Assembly (NCBI GenBank): GCA_036003045.1
Contig: DASYSS010000070.1
Span: forward strand, 1-64,000
Source of the DNA: Gemmatimonadaceae bacterium
Lineage (GTDB): Bacteria > Gemmatimonadota > Gemmatimonadetes > Gemmatimonadales > Gemmatimonadaceae
Direction: 5' to 3'
Length of the DNA: 64,000 bases
The translations under genes were made by a program, and so were the position numbers. Shown piece by piece: positions 34,663 through 42,542 of the stretch. Numbering within the stretch: position 1 is the first letter of the stretch; every line of letters begins with the position of its first letter. Below the pieces are notes generated by a model. It saw nothing but the letters and a program-made list of their open reading frames with translations, did not search any database and was not told the origin of the DNA.

Positions 34663-36465
34663 ATGCCGACTGACCCGACGAAGACCTCAGTCTCACCCGA
34701 CGCGAACTCCGCCCCGCCGGAGAGTCCTCTTCTTCCGAACGCTTCAGAGCTGCCGGCCCCCTCCCCCCCGGTCGCGGGCGAGAATCCGGATTTCAGCTAC
34801 AACGCCGCCCCTCCCAGTCGGCGCGACTTCCTGAAAGTCGCCGGCGCGAGCGCCGGCGCGTTGCTGGTCGGCGGGGGGAATCTCCCGAAGCCAAAGGTCG
34901 CGCCCGCGCCGCGCGTGCCGTTCGTGCGCGCTGGGGAGTCGCCCGACATCGTCGTGGTCGGCGCCGGAGCGTGGGGCGGCTGGACGGCGCTCAACCTGCG
35001 CAAGTTGGGCGCGAAGGTGACGATCGTCGACGCGTACGGCCCGGGCAACGCGCGGTCGACGTCGGGCGACGAGACGCGCGGCGTGCGCTCGTCGTACGGC
35101 GACCGCCCCGGCGAGCTGGGCGAAGTCTGGATGCTCTGGGCGCGCGAGGCGATGAAAAAGTGGATTCAGTTCGACGACGAATGGGGGCGCGAGCTGCGGC
35201 TCAACCTCTTCCACGTTACCGGCGATCTGATCATGCGATCGGAGTGGGACAACTTCCAACTCCGCTGCAAGGTCTGGTGGGACAAGAACAAGATCCCGTA
35301 CCAGGTCCTCAATCCCGACGACGTGAGAAAGGCGTTCCCCGTGATGTCGATGGACGACATCACGGCCGTGCTCTACGAACCGGACGCCGGCGTCGTGCGC
35401 GCGCGCCGCGCCGCGCAGGCGGTGTCCGCGGTGTTCGAGCACTTGGGCGGCAAAGTCGTGATCGGGCGCGCGTCGCCCGGCAAGACGGTGAATGGACGTC
35501 TCACGGAGCTCAAGCTCGACACCGGCGCGACGATTCGCGGCGACACGTTCGTCTACGCCGTCGGTCCGTGGCTCGGCAAGACGTTTCCCGAGATCTTCGC
35601 CAAGAAGACGCGCGTGCCGATGGGGTACGTTTGCTACTTCGCGACGCCGATCGGTGATTATCGGTTCACGTACCCGAACATCCCGAGCTACAACTTCCCC
35701 GGCGTGACCGGATGGGCCGCGTTACCCGTCGACAATCGGGGCTTCCGCGTACGTGGCGGTGAGCGCGCGCCGGATCAAGTCGTCGCCGCCGACGGCCGGG
35801 GCGGCGGTCGCGGCACTCCCGCGAATGGCGCCAACGCCGCCGCCGGTTCCGGAATCAGCAATGCGAGCGTCGCCGCTGCCGCGCCCCAGGGCGCCGCATC
35901 CGGCGCGGGCGCGAGCGCGACCAACGCCGATGGCCGCGGCGGCGCCGGCGGGAGGGGTGGGCGAGGCGGTGGTGGCGGTCGGAATGGAAACGCCGCCGGC
36001 GGACAGAGAGGCGGCGGAGGATTCGGCAACCTGCAAGACGTGCCGCCGCAGCAGCAGGACCCCGACACGAGCGATCGCTGGGCGAATCAAAGCCAGATCG
36101 ACGGCCCGCGCCGTTTCGTCGCACACCGTTTTCCGCTGCTCAAAGACGCGCCGATCGCGCAGACGCATTCATGCCACTACGAGTCCACGTCGAGCGGCAA
36201 CTTCATCTTCGACCACCACCCAGGCTGGAACAACGTCTGGATCGCCGCGGGGGGCAACGCCGAAGGATTCAAGATGGGCCCCAAGGTCGGCGACTACATG
36301 TCGAAGCGCGTCCTCGGCTATCAGGATCCGCAGGACAAGCTGTTCACGATTCCTGAAAAAGATTTCGAGCCGCCGCCGACTCCGGCCGATAGCACGAAGA
36401 AGGCCGCTGCTGATTCCGCCGCGAAGCCCGTTCCGCCCGGAGGAAAACCGCCCGGTCTTCGGTAG
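34663..36465 (+). CDS. Tat-exported FAD-dependent oxidoreductase (DAO/sarcosine-oxidase type)
   Basis: 600 residues. A twin-arginine signal (PSRRDFLKVAGASAGALLVGGG) lies at about residues 50-72, after an unusually long polar N-terminus. No start codon is found closer to it. The FAD-binding Rossmann motif follows as DIVVVGAGAWGGWTALNL, then RSTSGDETRGVRSSYGDR, typical of monomeric sarcosine oxidase and related amine oxidases. A Gly/Arg/Asn-rich insert of about 90 residues (roughly 370-465) splits the catalytic part before the final SHCHYEST-like segment and ANGGNAEGFKMGP-like close (here AAGGNAEGFKMGPKVGD). It should oxidise an amine or amino acid outside the membrane. Cytochromes c on both flanks may be acceptors. 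Confidence 0.82.
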   Translation: MPTDPTKTSVSPDANSAPPESPLLPNASELPAPSPPVAGENPDFSYNAAPPSRRDFLKVAGASAGALLVGGGNLPKPKVAPAPRVPFVRAGESPDIVVVGAGAWGGWTALNLRKLGAKVTIVDAYGPGNARSTSGDETRGVRSSYGDRPGELGEVWMLWAREAMKKWIQFDDEWGRELRLNLFHVTGDLIMRSEWDNFQLRCKVWWDKNKIPYQVLNPDDVRKAFPVMSMDDITAVLYEPDAGVVRARRAAQAVSAVFEHLGGKVVIGRASPGKTVNGRLTELKLDTGATIRGDTFVYAVGPWLGKTFPEIFAKKTRVPMGYVCYFATPIGDYRFTYPNIPSYNFPGVTGWAALPVDNRGFRVRGGERAPDQVVAADGRGGGRGTPANGANAAAGSGISNASVAAAAPQGAASGAGASATNADGRGGAGGRGGRGGGGGRNGNAAGGQRGGGGFGNLQDVPPQQQDPDTSDRWANQSQIDGPRRFVAHRFPLLKDAPIAQTHSCHYESTSSGNFIFDHHPGWNNVWIAAGGNAEGFKMGPKVGDYMSKRVLGYQDPQDKLFTIPEKDFEPPPTPADSTKKAAADSAAKPVPPGGKPPGLR

Positions 36466-36786
36466 TCGGCTGTCTTGGTCGGCGGCCTCGGTGCCGGCGG
36501 TTCCGGCGGGTACGTCTCCTTGAACTGCTGGCGGATTTCGCGGAAGACTCGGATTACGCGGAAAAGGCAAAGCTTGAATGAAATACAAAAGCCCCTTCGA
36601 AAGAGGGGACTTGTTCTAGAGAACACAAAGCTTCTGTTTTTAAAACAAAAACCTTCTCCGCGAAATGCGTCCAATCCGCGAAGTCGTTGCAGTATCGTTT
36701 CGTAGATGCTGACCAGTCCATTCGGGTTTAGTCCGCGACATGGAGCCTGACCGAATCAACGGATGCGCCCATTAGACCGACAACTG
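36466..36786. repeat. Gene-free 321 bp with an imperfect inverted repeat and a hairpin
   Basis: This convergent gap contains an AT-richer core. Arms at 36537-36567 and 36652-36682 are reverse complements at 24 of 31 positions and are built from TTCGCGGA/ACGCGGA-like units. Inside, AAG-CCCCT (36589-36596) pairs with AGGGG and CTT (36604-36612, one bulged A), a likely terminator of the FAD oxidoreductase gene, and GTTTTTAAAAC-like AT palindromes lie near 36635. No coding sequence is evident. It may be a mobile palindromic unit or a composite terminator. Confidence 0.6.
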
Positions 36787-37236
36787 CTACGGCCTTGTCG
36801 TCGTGATCTTGATGTCTTTGAGCTGATCGAGGCTGTCGGTGAGGACCTTCGCGCCGGCGGGAAACTGGTTTTGCGCGAGGAGGTATGCGACGAGGTCGGC
36901 GACGTCGCGGGTTGCGATCGACTTCGGGTTGTCGGGCGGCATCGACGAACGGATCTTGTCGAACAATTGGTCGAGCGTGAGATCGCGCCAGTTGCCGAGG
37001 AACGCCGAGCCGACGAGCGGCGAGCCTTCGTCGCCGCCGCTGAGGCTCGCGCCGTGACACTTGACGCACGCGCCCCTGTAGAGCGAGTCGCCGTGCGATG
37101 CTTGCGCCGCGGTGTACACGCTGTCCCACACCGTATGCGTCGGCGCGATGGCCCGAGCCGCGTCGCGGCGCGCGAATGCCGTCAGCGCCGATACGCCGAC
37201 GGCAACCGCGGCGGCCCATAGTGCCCGATTCGTCAT
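36787..37236 (-). CDS. Small secreted cytochrome c
   Basis: 149 residues with a leader (LWAAAVAVGVSALTAFA). The heme motif CVKCH is near residue 57 in SHGDSLYRGACVKCHGASLSGGDEG. The probable Met ligand lies in IRSSMPPDNPKSI, and the closing helix is TRDVADLVAYLLAQNQFPAG. It resembles the cytochromes at 29806 and 34049, and the three look like paralogues that arose within this island. It lies 10 bp downstream of the secreted unknown gene at 37247-38395 on the same strand and is therefore probably its operon partner. Confidence 0.88.
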   Translation of the reverse strand: MTNRALWAAAVAVGVSALTAFARRDAARAIAPTHTVWDSVYTAAQASHGDSLYRGACVKCHGASLSGGDEGSPLVGSAFLGNWRDLTLDQLFDKIRSSMPPDNPKSIATRDVADLVAYLLAQNQFPAGAKVLTDSLDQLKDIKITTTRP

Positions 37237-37246
37237 GCGGGCGAAT

Positions 37247-38395
37247 CTAACGCCGCGAGCGCGGCCCCGTCGCTGACGGCGCCGCCGGCGTGCCGCTCGT
37301 CACATTTCCCGGCGAATCGCCATTCGACGCATCGGGTACCTCGAGCTGCTTCGGATCGACGTCGGCATTCTGGATGTTCGTGATTTGCGTCTGCTGCACG
37401 ATCGTCAGCTTGTCGACCGTCGGGTCGTCCGTGACGAAACTCTGAAAGCCGACGATGTCGCGAATGTTGCCGAGCGTGGTGGTCGTCACGACCTTGATCG
37501 GCGTGCCCTCGATCTGCGCGCGGGCCGAGCGCAGCTTGAGCGCGTACTCGATGAGCGGGCCGTCCGTCGATTGATCGGCGACGATGAGCGGCTCGAACGG
37601 ATTCGGGATGAGCGTCGGCAGCGACGTCGTCCACACGTCGGTCACCGCGTGCGCCGGGAATCCCTGATCGCTCCACACCACTCGATAATCGCTCGTGATG
37701 CGATAATGCTGCGTCGGGCGACCCTCCATCGCCGAGTCGGCGCCGAGCTTCTCGACCTTGAACGAGACGTCGAGCAGCGAGATCTGGCTCAGAAATCCTT
37801 GCCCGACGCTTCCTCGGCCGCGACCACGTCCGCGACCCGCCGCGCCGGGATTGCCACCGCCCCCACCGCCGCCGCCGCGGCCGAATCCACCGCGGCCAGC
37901 GGCGCGTCCGGCGCCACCACCCCCACCGCCGTTGGCGTCACCGTTCGCTCCGCCGCCCGGCGGTCCACCGCGCCCGCCGCGACCACCGCCGAGCACTCGG
38001 CCGAGTGCGACGACCGCTGGTCCGCCGAAGGTGTCGTTGGCCGGCGCGAACGTTTGACTCGCCGAGTGATTGATGAAGACCTTTCCCGAGTCGAGCGAGA
38101 CGAGGTAGTCGTCGGTCGTGACGTTCGACGGAAGCGGCGTGTACGCCAGGAATTCGATGCGCGAATGGTTGTTCACCGCGATGCCGCGACCGCGCATCAC
38201 TTCGTCGTCCTGACCGCGCGGCGTGTCGCCCGGATAGATCCTCACCTGCGAATTCACTCGGAACGAGAGGCCGGGCGCGAAATGGCGGGACGAGGTGAAA
38301 CCCGGCAGCGATGCGAGCAACGCGCCCAAGCCGAGAAGCGCGAGGCCGGCGCGTGACGCGCGACGAGAGAACGAACGATTTATGTCGACGCCCAC
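37247..38395 (-). CDS. Secreted protein of unknown function with a Gly/Arg-rich centre
   Basis: 382 residues from GTG 38395 with TTGGAG at the right distance. A leader (LALLGLGALLASLPGF) precedes a beta-rich domain (SFRVNSQVRIYPGDTP, DDYLVSLDSGKVFINHS). A tract of about 65 residues of Gly with Arg, Asn and Ala spans roughly 135-200. A second beta-rich part follows, containing SFKVEKLGADSAMEGRPTQHYRITSDYRV. The pattern of a repeated binding strand and a phrase about interconversion of a measured quantity recalls DUF4412-like outer-membrane lipoproteins, but I cannot confirm this. It is co-transcribed with the downstream cytochrome c. A TATTAT -10-like hexamer lies at 38425-38430 on the minus strand. 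Confidence 0.65.
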   Translation of the reverse strand: MGVDINRSFSRRASRAGLALLGLGALLASLPGFTSSRHFAPGLSFRVNSQVRIYPGDTPRGQDDEVMRGRGIAVNNHSRIEFLAYTPLPSNVTTDDYLVSLDSGKVFINHSASQTFAPANDTFGGPAVVALGRVLGGGRGGRGGPPGGGANGDANGGGGGGAGRAAGRGGFGRGGGGGGGGNPGAAGRGRGRGRGSVGQGFLSQISLLDVSFKVEKLGADSAMEGRPTQHYRITSDYRVVWSDQGFPAHAVTDVWTTSLPTLIPNPFEPLIVADQSTDGPLIEYALKLRSARAQIEGTPIKVVTTTTLGNIRDIVGFQSFVTDDPTVDKLTIVQQTQITNIQNADVDPKQLEVPDASNGDSPGNVTSGTPAAPSATGPRSRR

Positions 38396-38571
38396 GTGAG
38401 CTCCAATACGATAGATGACTACTGATAATACGCGTCGGCCCGCGCCATCGTTCGTCCGTCGGGCGGGTCCGGTCCTTGTGCGAGACGTCGTATATCCCTT
38501 GCGCCAAGGCGTTGGTCTGGCTCAGCATACTGGCGGCGCCGCCGCCATCGCTCGCCCCTCAAGCCTGCCGG

Positions 38572-40092
38572 ATGGCCACTAAGAAATCAGAAACGCGATT
38601 CGATCCCACCGTCCTCGACCGGACGGTGATCGCGCGCCCGCTGCTCGAGCTGCTGGATCAACAAGGCGACAACGCGTTGTTCGACGTCGTCATCGACGTC
38701 AACATCAACTATGCGGGCGGGCGAGAGCGCGCGCGCGAGCGCGTCGCCGATCTGATCGCCGTGGCGCTCGCCGCCGGCGCCGACGCGCGAGTCGCGAGCA
38801 CCGGCATCGGGGTCGATCATCGCAAGACGGACCTGAGCGACCAATACGTCTTCGCGCGCCTCGACGGACGCGCGATTCGCGCGTTGGTGCGGCTCGACTC
38901 GGAGACGGCAGGCGGTGGTGGAGCGTCGAGCTCTCCGGCGAGAGTAATCTTCCACATCTGGCCGGACTTCGAGGTGCGTGCGCTTCTCACGCACTCGGTC
39001 AGCACCGTGAAAGCCGACGCCGCGTTCACGGCGTTCACGGCGAGCGGCAGCCGCATCGTGTGGGCCGTGCTCGACTCGGGCGTGCAGGGCGACCATCCGC
39101 ATTTTCGAAAACACAAGACGCTGCTGCTCGATGCGCCGCTCGCGCACGCGGATTTCACCGTGCCTCCCGGCGCGCCGGGCGCGCCGCTCGTCGACGCCTT
39201 CGGCCACGGCACGCACGTCGCCGGGATCATCGCGGGCGAGCTGACCCTCGGAGACGTGCCGAGCGGACAGACGATTTCCGCGGTGGCGCGACACCGCGAC
39301 GAGACGGGCGCGGTGACTCGCGAGGTCGTGCCGCTGACGGCGATTCGAGGCATCGCGCCGCAAGCGACGATCGTGAGTCTCAAGGTGCTCGGCGCGGACG
39401 GGCGCGGGCCGGTGAGCAACGTGATCATCGCGCTCGAGTCGATCGACCGCGTGAACGGCTATGGCAAGGACATCAAGATCCACGGCGTGAACCTGAGCGT
39501 CGGCTACGACTTCGACCCGGAATGGTTCGCCTGCGGCCAGAGTCCGCTGTGCAACGTGGTCGACCGTTTGGTGCGATCCGGCGTCGTGGTCGTCGTCGCG
39601 GCGGGGAACACCGGCTACGGCTATGCCGACACGCTGGACCGCGGCTCGGTCGCGGCGGGACTGTCGCTGAGTATCAACGATCCCGGAAACGCCGACCGCG
39701 CGATCACCGTCGGCTCGACACACCGCGACATGCCGCACGTGTACGGCGTGTCGTATTTCTCGTCCAAGGGGCCAACCGGCGATGGCCGGCCGAAGCCGGA
39801 TCTGGTGGCGCCGGGGGAAAAGATCATCTCATGCGGCGCGGGGGCGGCGCTCGACGCCGCTCGCTCGGCCACGCAGAGCGACGCGCTCTACGTCGAGGAC
39901 AGCGGCACGAGCATGGCCGCGCCGCACGTGTCCGGCGCCATCGCCGCGTTCCTCTCCATTCGCCGCGAGTACATCGGCCAGTCGGAGGAGGTGAAGCGGA
40001 TCTTCATGAAGGCCGCGACGGACCTCAATCGTGAACGCTACTTCCAAGGCGCGGGGCTCATCGACCTCATGCGCGCCATTCAATCGGTGTAG
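38572..40092 (+). CDS. Subtilisin-family (S8) serine peptidase, without a signal peptide
   Basis: 506 residues from ATG 38572. The frame upstream to 38476 is non-homologous. The triad is complete: Asp in WAVLDSGVQGDHP (about 166), His in FGHGTHVAGIIAGE (about 211) and Ser in DSGTSMAAPHVSG (about 446), with the oxyanion Asn in VVAAGNTGYG. A 140-residue N-terminal domain lies before the catalytic domain. It has a prodomain-like fold (LFDVVIDVNINYAG, VADLIAVALAAG), but there is no export signal, so the enzyme is predicted to be cytoplasmic. It lies 9 bp before an alpha/beta hydrolase gene on the same strand. The pair is likely to work together on a shared substrate or in a regulated effector system. 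Confidence 0.87.
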   Translation: MATKKSETRFDPTVLDRTVIARPLLELLDQQGDNALFDVVIDVNINYAGGRERARERVADLIAVALAAGADARVASTGIGVDHRKTDLSDQYVFARLDGRAIRALVRLDSETAGGGGASSSPARVIFHIWPDFEVRALLTHSVSTVKADAAFTAFTASGSRIVWAVLDSGVQGDHPHFRKHKTLLLDAPLAHADFTVPPGAPGAPLVDAFGHGTHVAGIIAGELTLGDVPSGQTISAVARHRDETGAVTREVVPLTAIRGIAPQATIVSLKVLGADGRGPVSNVIIALESIDRVNGYGKDIKIHGVNLSVGYDFDPEWFACGQSPLCNVVDRLVRSGVVVVVAAGNTGYGYADTLDRGSVAAGLSLSINDPGNADRAITVGSTHRDMPHVYGVSYFSSKGPTGDGRPKPDLVAPGEKIISCGAGAALDAARSATQSDALYVEDSGTSMAAPHVSGAIAAFLSIRREYIGQSEEVKRIFMKAATDLNRERYFQGAGLIDLMRAIQSV

Positions 40093-40101
40093 GCGACTCG
40101 G

Positions 40102-41439
40102 ATGCCCTCTCCCACGAAGATCGGTCCGTTCCCGTACTTCCCGCTCGAGTTTACGAAGGACGGCGCGGTCAACAAGGACGACCAACTCGCGGCGCTGGTC
40201 GACGCGCTCACCAAGCCGACGGGAAACCAAGTCGTCACCGACCTGCTGGTGATCTCGCACGGCTGGAACGACGACATTCCGGAAGCCGAGGAGCTCTACA
40301 CGACGATCGGCGACCGCATCTCGGCGGTCCTGCCCAAGCAGTCGCCGGCCTGCGCCACCGTGCGCGGCCGGAAAGTGATCGTGTGCGGGATTCTCTGGCC
40401 GTCGAAGAAGTTCGACGACAAGTCGCTGATCCCCGGCGGCGCCGCGTCGATGAGCGCCGGCGGGGCGAGCGTCGCCGACGCGACGGCGGCGGTGGATCTG
40501 CTCGCCTCATTCGTCGACACGCCCGATTCGAAGAAGGCGCTTGCCCGGGCGAAAGCGCTGGTCCCGTCGCTCGCGGATTCGCTCGAGGCGCGCGACGAGT
40601 TCGTGCGGATCGTTCGCGCGTTCATGCCGCACAGCGCGAACGACGAAGAGCCGGTCGTCGCCGACGATTTTTTCACCCTGGGCGGCGACGAGCTGCTGCG
40701 TCGGCTGAGCCGTCCGACGCCGGGCGCCGCGGGCGCGTCCGGGATGGGGGGGGCGGCCGGGCTCGGCGACTGGATCGGCAAGGCGGTCGACGGCGCGAAG
40801 AGTCTCGCGAATCTGGTGACCTATTACCAGATGAAAAACCGCGCGGGCGACATCGGCCAGGGCGGCGTACACGACGTCCTGCAGCGGATTCGCGGCCAGC
40901 GGCCGGCCGACGGCCCACAGGCGCTTCGTATTCATCTCGCCGGGCACAGCTTTGGTTGCCGCCTGGTGACGGCGGCGGCGGCCGGAGCGCCTGGCTCTAC
41001 GCCGCTTCCGGTGAACTCGCTCACCCTGCTCCAGGCGGCGTTCTCGCATTTTGCATTCGCCGTTTCGTACGACGGAATGCACGACGGCTTCTATCGGCGC
41101 GTCGAGACTGATCCCGTTCGTGTTAGAGGTGTGACGGCGATCACTTTCACGGCGAAAGACAAAGCCGTCGGACTCGCGTACCCGCTGGCGTCGCGCATCG
41201 CGCGACAGATCGCGGCCGCGTTGGGCGACGCGAACGACCCGTACGGCGGACTCGGACGGAACGGCGCGCAGAAGACGCCGGGCGCACAGGCCGTCGCGCT
41301 TCAGGGCGTGAGCAGCCCGTACAGCTTCGTGCCTCGCGGGATCTACAATTTGGATTCCAACGCGATCATCGGCGGCCACTCGGATCTCGGCCATGACGAG
41401 GTGGCTTTCGCGTTGATCAGCGTCATCGCCGCCAGCTAG
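40102..41439 (+). CDS. Alpha/beta hydrolase-like protein paired with the subtilisin
   Basis: 445 residues, no signal peptide. An HG-containing strand appears as LLVISHGWNDDIPEAEELY near residue 50, and a nucleophile elbow as HLAGHSFGCRLVT near 280, as in lipases and thioesterases. The region between (about 110-230) is a Ala/Gly-rich insertion with no recognised fold. A plausible catalytic His is in NAIIGGHSDLGHDEVAF near 425. Family placement is uncertain: it resembles uncharacterised lipase-like proteins that accompany peptidases in effector cassettes. It follows the S8 gene by 9 bp and precedes a gap of 143 bp before ilvE, so S8 and hydrolase make a two-gene unit. Confidence 0.6.
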   Translation: MPSPTKIGPFPYFPLEFTKDGAVNKDDQLAALVDALTKPTGNQVVTDLLVISHGWNDDIPEAEELYTTIGDRISAVLPKQSPACATVRGRKVIVCGILWPSKKFDDKSLIPGGAASMSAGGASVADATAAVDLLASFVDTPDSKKALARAKALVPSLADSLEARDEFVRIVRAFMPHSANDEEPVVADDFFTLGGDELLRRLSRPTPGAAGASGMGGAAGLGDWIGKAVDGAKSLANLVTYYQMKNRAGDIGQGGVHDVLQRIRGQRPADGPQALRIHLAGHSFGCRLVTAAAAGAPGSTPLPVNSLTLLQAAFSHFAFAVSYDGMHDGFYRRVETDPVRVRGVTAITFTAKDKAVGLAYPLASRIARQIAAALGDANDPYGGLGRNGAQKTPGAQAVALQGVSSPYSFVPRGIYNLDSNAIIGGHSDLGHDEVAFALISVIAAS

Positions 41440-41582
41440 CCGAGCGCCGCTACTGGCGGACGATGGTGCTTCACGGAACTTTGGTACCGTTGACTGTGGC
41501 GGAACTCGGCGTCGACTAGCGATATTACTGCCGTGTCGGCCTAGCTGGGCCCCCCGCCTCAAAAAATTCCTCGAGGAGTTTC

Positions 41583-42542
41583 GTGGCCAAGCTCACCGAG
41601 ACCGAGTGGATCTGGCACGACGGTGCGTTCATTCGGTGGCAGGACGCGACCATTCACGTCCTGGCGCATTCGCTTCAATTCGGATCCTCGGTGTTCGAAG
41701 GGATCCGCTGCTACGCGACTCCGCGCGGCCCGGCGATCTTCCGCCTCGAAGACCATCTCCAGCGCATGGTCGATTCATGCAAGATCTATCGCATGGATTT
41801 GTCGTACTCGATCGACGAGCTGGTCGCCGCGTGCTGTGAGCTGGTCGAACGCAACAACGTCGACTCGTGCTATCTCCGCCCGATGGTCGTACGCGGCTAC
41901 GGGGCGGCGGGCATGGTGCCGTTCGACAGTCCGGTCGAGGTCTATCTCCCGTGTTGGCCCTGGGGCACGTACCTCGGACACGGCGCGCTCGAGAACGGAG
42001 TCGACGCATGCGTGACGAGCTGGCATCGCGTCGCGCCGAACACGATTCCGGCCATGGCGAAGGTGGCCGGCAACTACCTCGGCAGCCAGCTCGTGAAGAT
42101 GGAGGCGCTGCGCAACGGGTTCGCCGAAGGGATCGCGCTCACGACCGACGGGCTGATCAGCGAAGGCTCGGGGCAGAACGTCTTCCTCGTCCACCGCGGC
42201 GCGCTCTACACGCCGACGATCAACGGCACACTGCTTCACGGCGTAACGCGATACAGCATCATTCAATTGGCGCGCGACATGGGTTTCGAGGTGCGCGAGC
42301 AAGAACTGCCGCGCGAGATGCTCTATACCTCTGACGAGGTCTTCCTTTGCGGTACCGCGTCTGAAGTCACACCGGTGCGCAGCGTGGATCGTATAGAGAT
42401 TGGCAACGGCCGACGCGGGCCGATCACGACGCAAATTCAGCAGCGCTTTCTCGATATCGCGCGCGGGGCAGTCGACGATCCCTACGGTTGGCTGACCTAC
42501 GTCCGCGCCGAGCGAGAAAGCGGACGAGCGGTGGAAACCTGA
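41583..42542 (+). CDS. ilvE: Branched-chain amino acid aminotransferase
   Basis: 319 residues from GTG 41583, with GAGGAG 4-9 nt upstream. It is a fold-type IV PLP enzyme: the substrate-binding N-terminal part has HSLQFGSSVFEGIRCY near residue 38, the PLP Lys lies in MAKVAGNYLGSQ near 160, and EGSGQNVFLVHRGALYTP precedes the phosphate-binding LHGVTRYSIIQLARDMG. All are standard for IlvE. It interconverts leucine, isoleucine and valine with their 2-oxo acids using glutamate, in the cytoplasm. No other branched-chain pathway gene is adjacent. The following pseudokinase gene opens within its 3' end (55 nt), suggesting coupled translation. Confidence 0.92.
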   Translation: MAKLTETEWIWHDGAFIRWQDATIHVLAHSLQFGSSVFEGIRCYATPRGPAIFRLEDHLQRMVDSCKIYRMDLSYSIDELVAACCELVERNNVDSCYLRPMVVRGYGAAGMVPFDSPVEVYLPCWPWGTYLGHGALENGVDACVTSWHRVAPNTIPAMAKVAGNYLGSQLVKMEALRNGFAEGIALTTDGLISEGSGQNVFLVHRGALYTPTINGTLLHGVTRYSIIQLARDMGFEVREQELPREMLYTSDEVFLCGTASEVTPVRSVDRIEIGNGRRGPITTQIQQRFLDIARGAVDDPYGWLTYVRAERESGRAVET

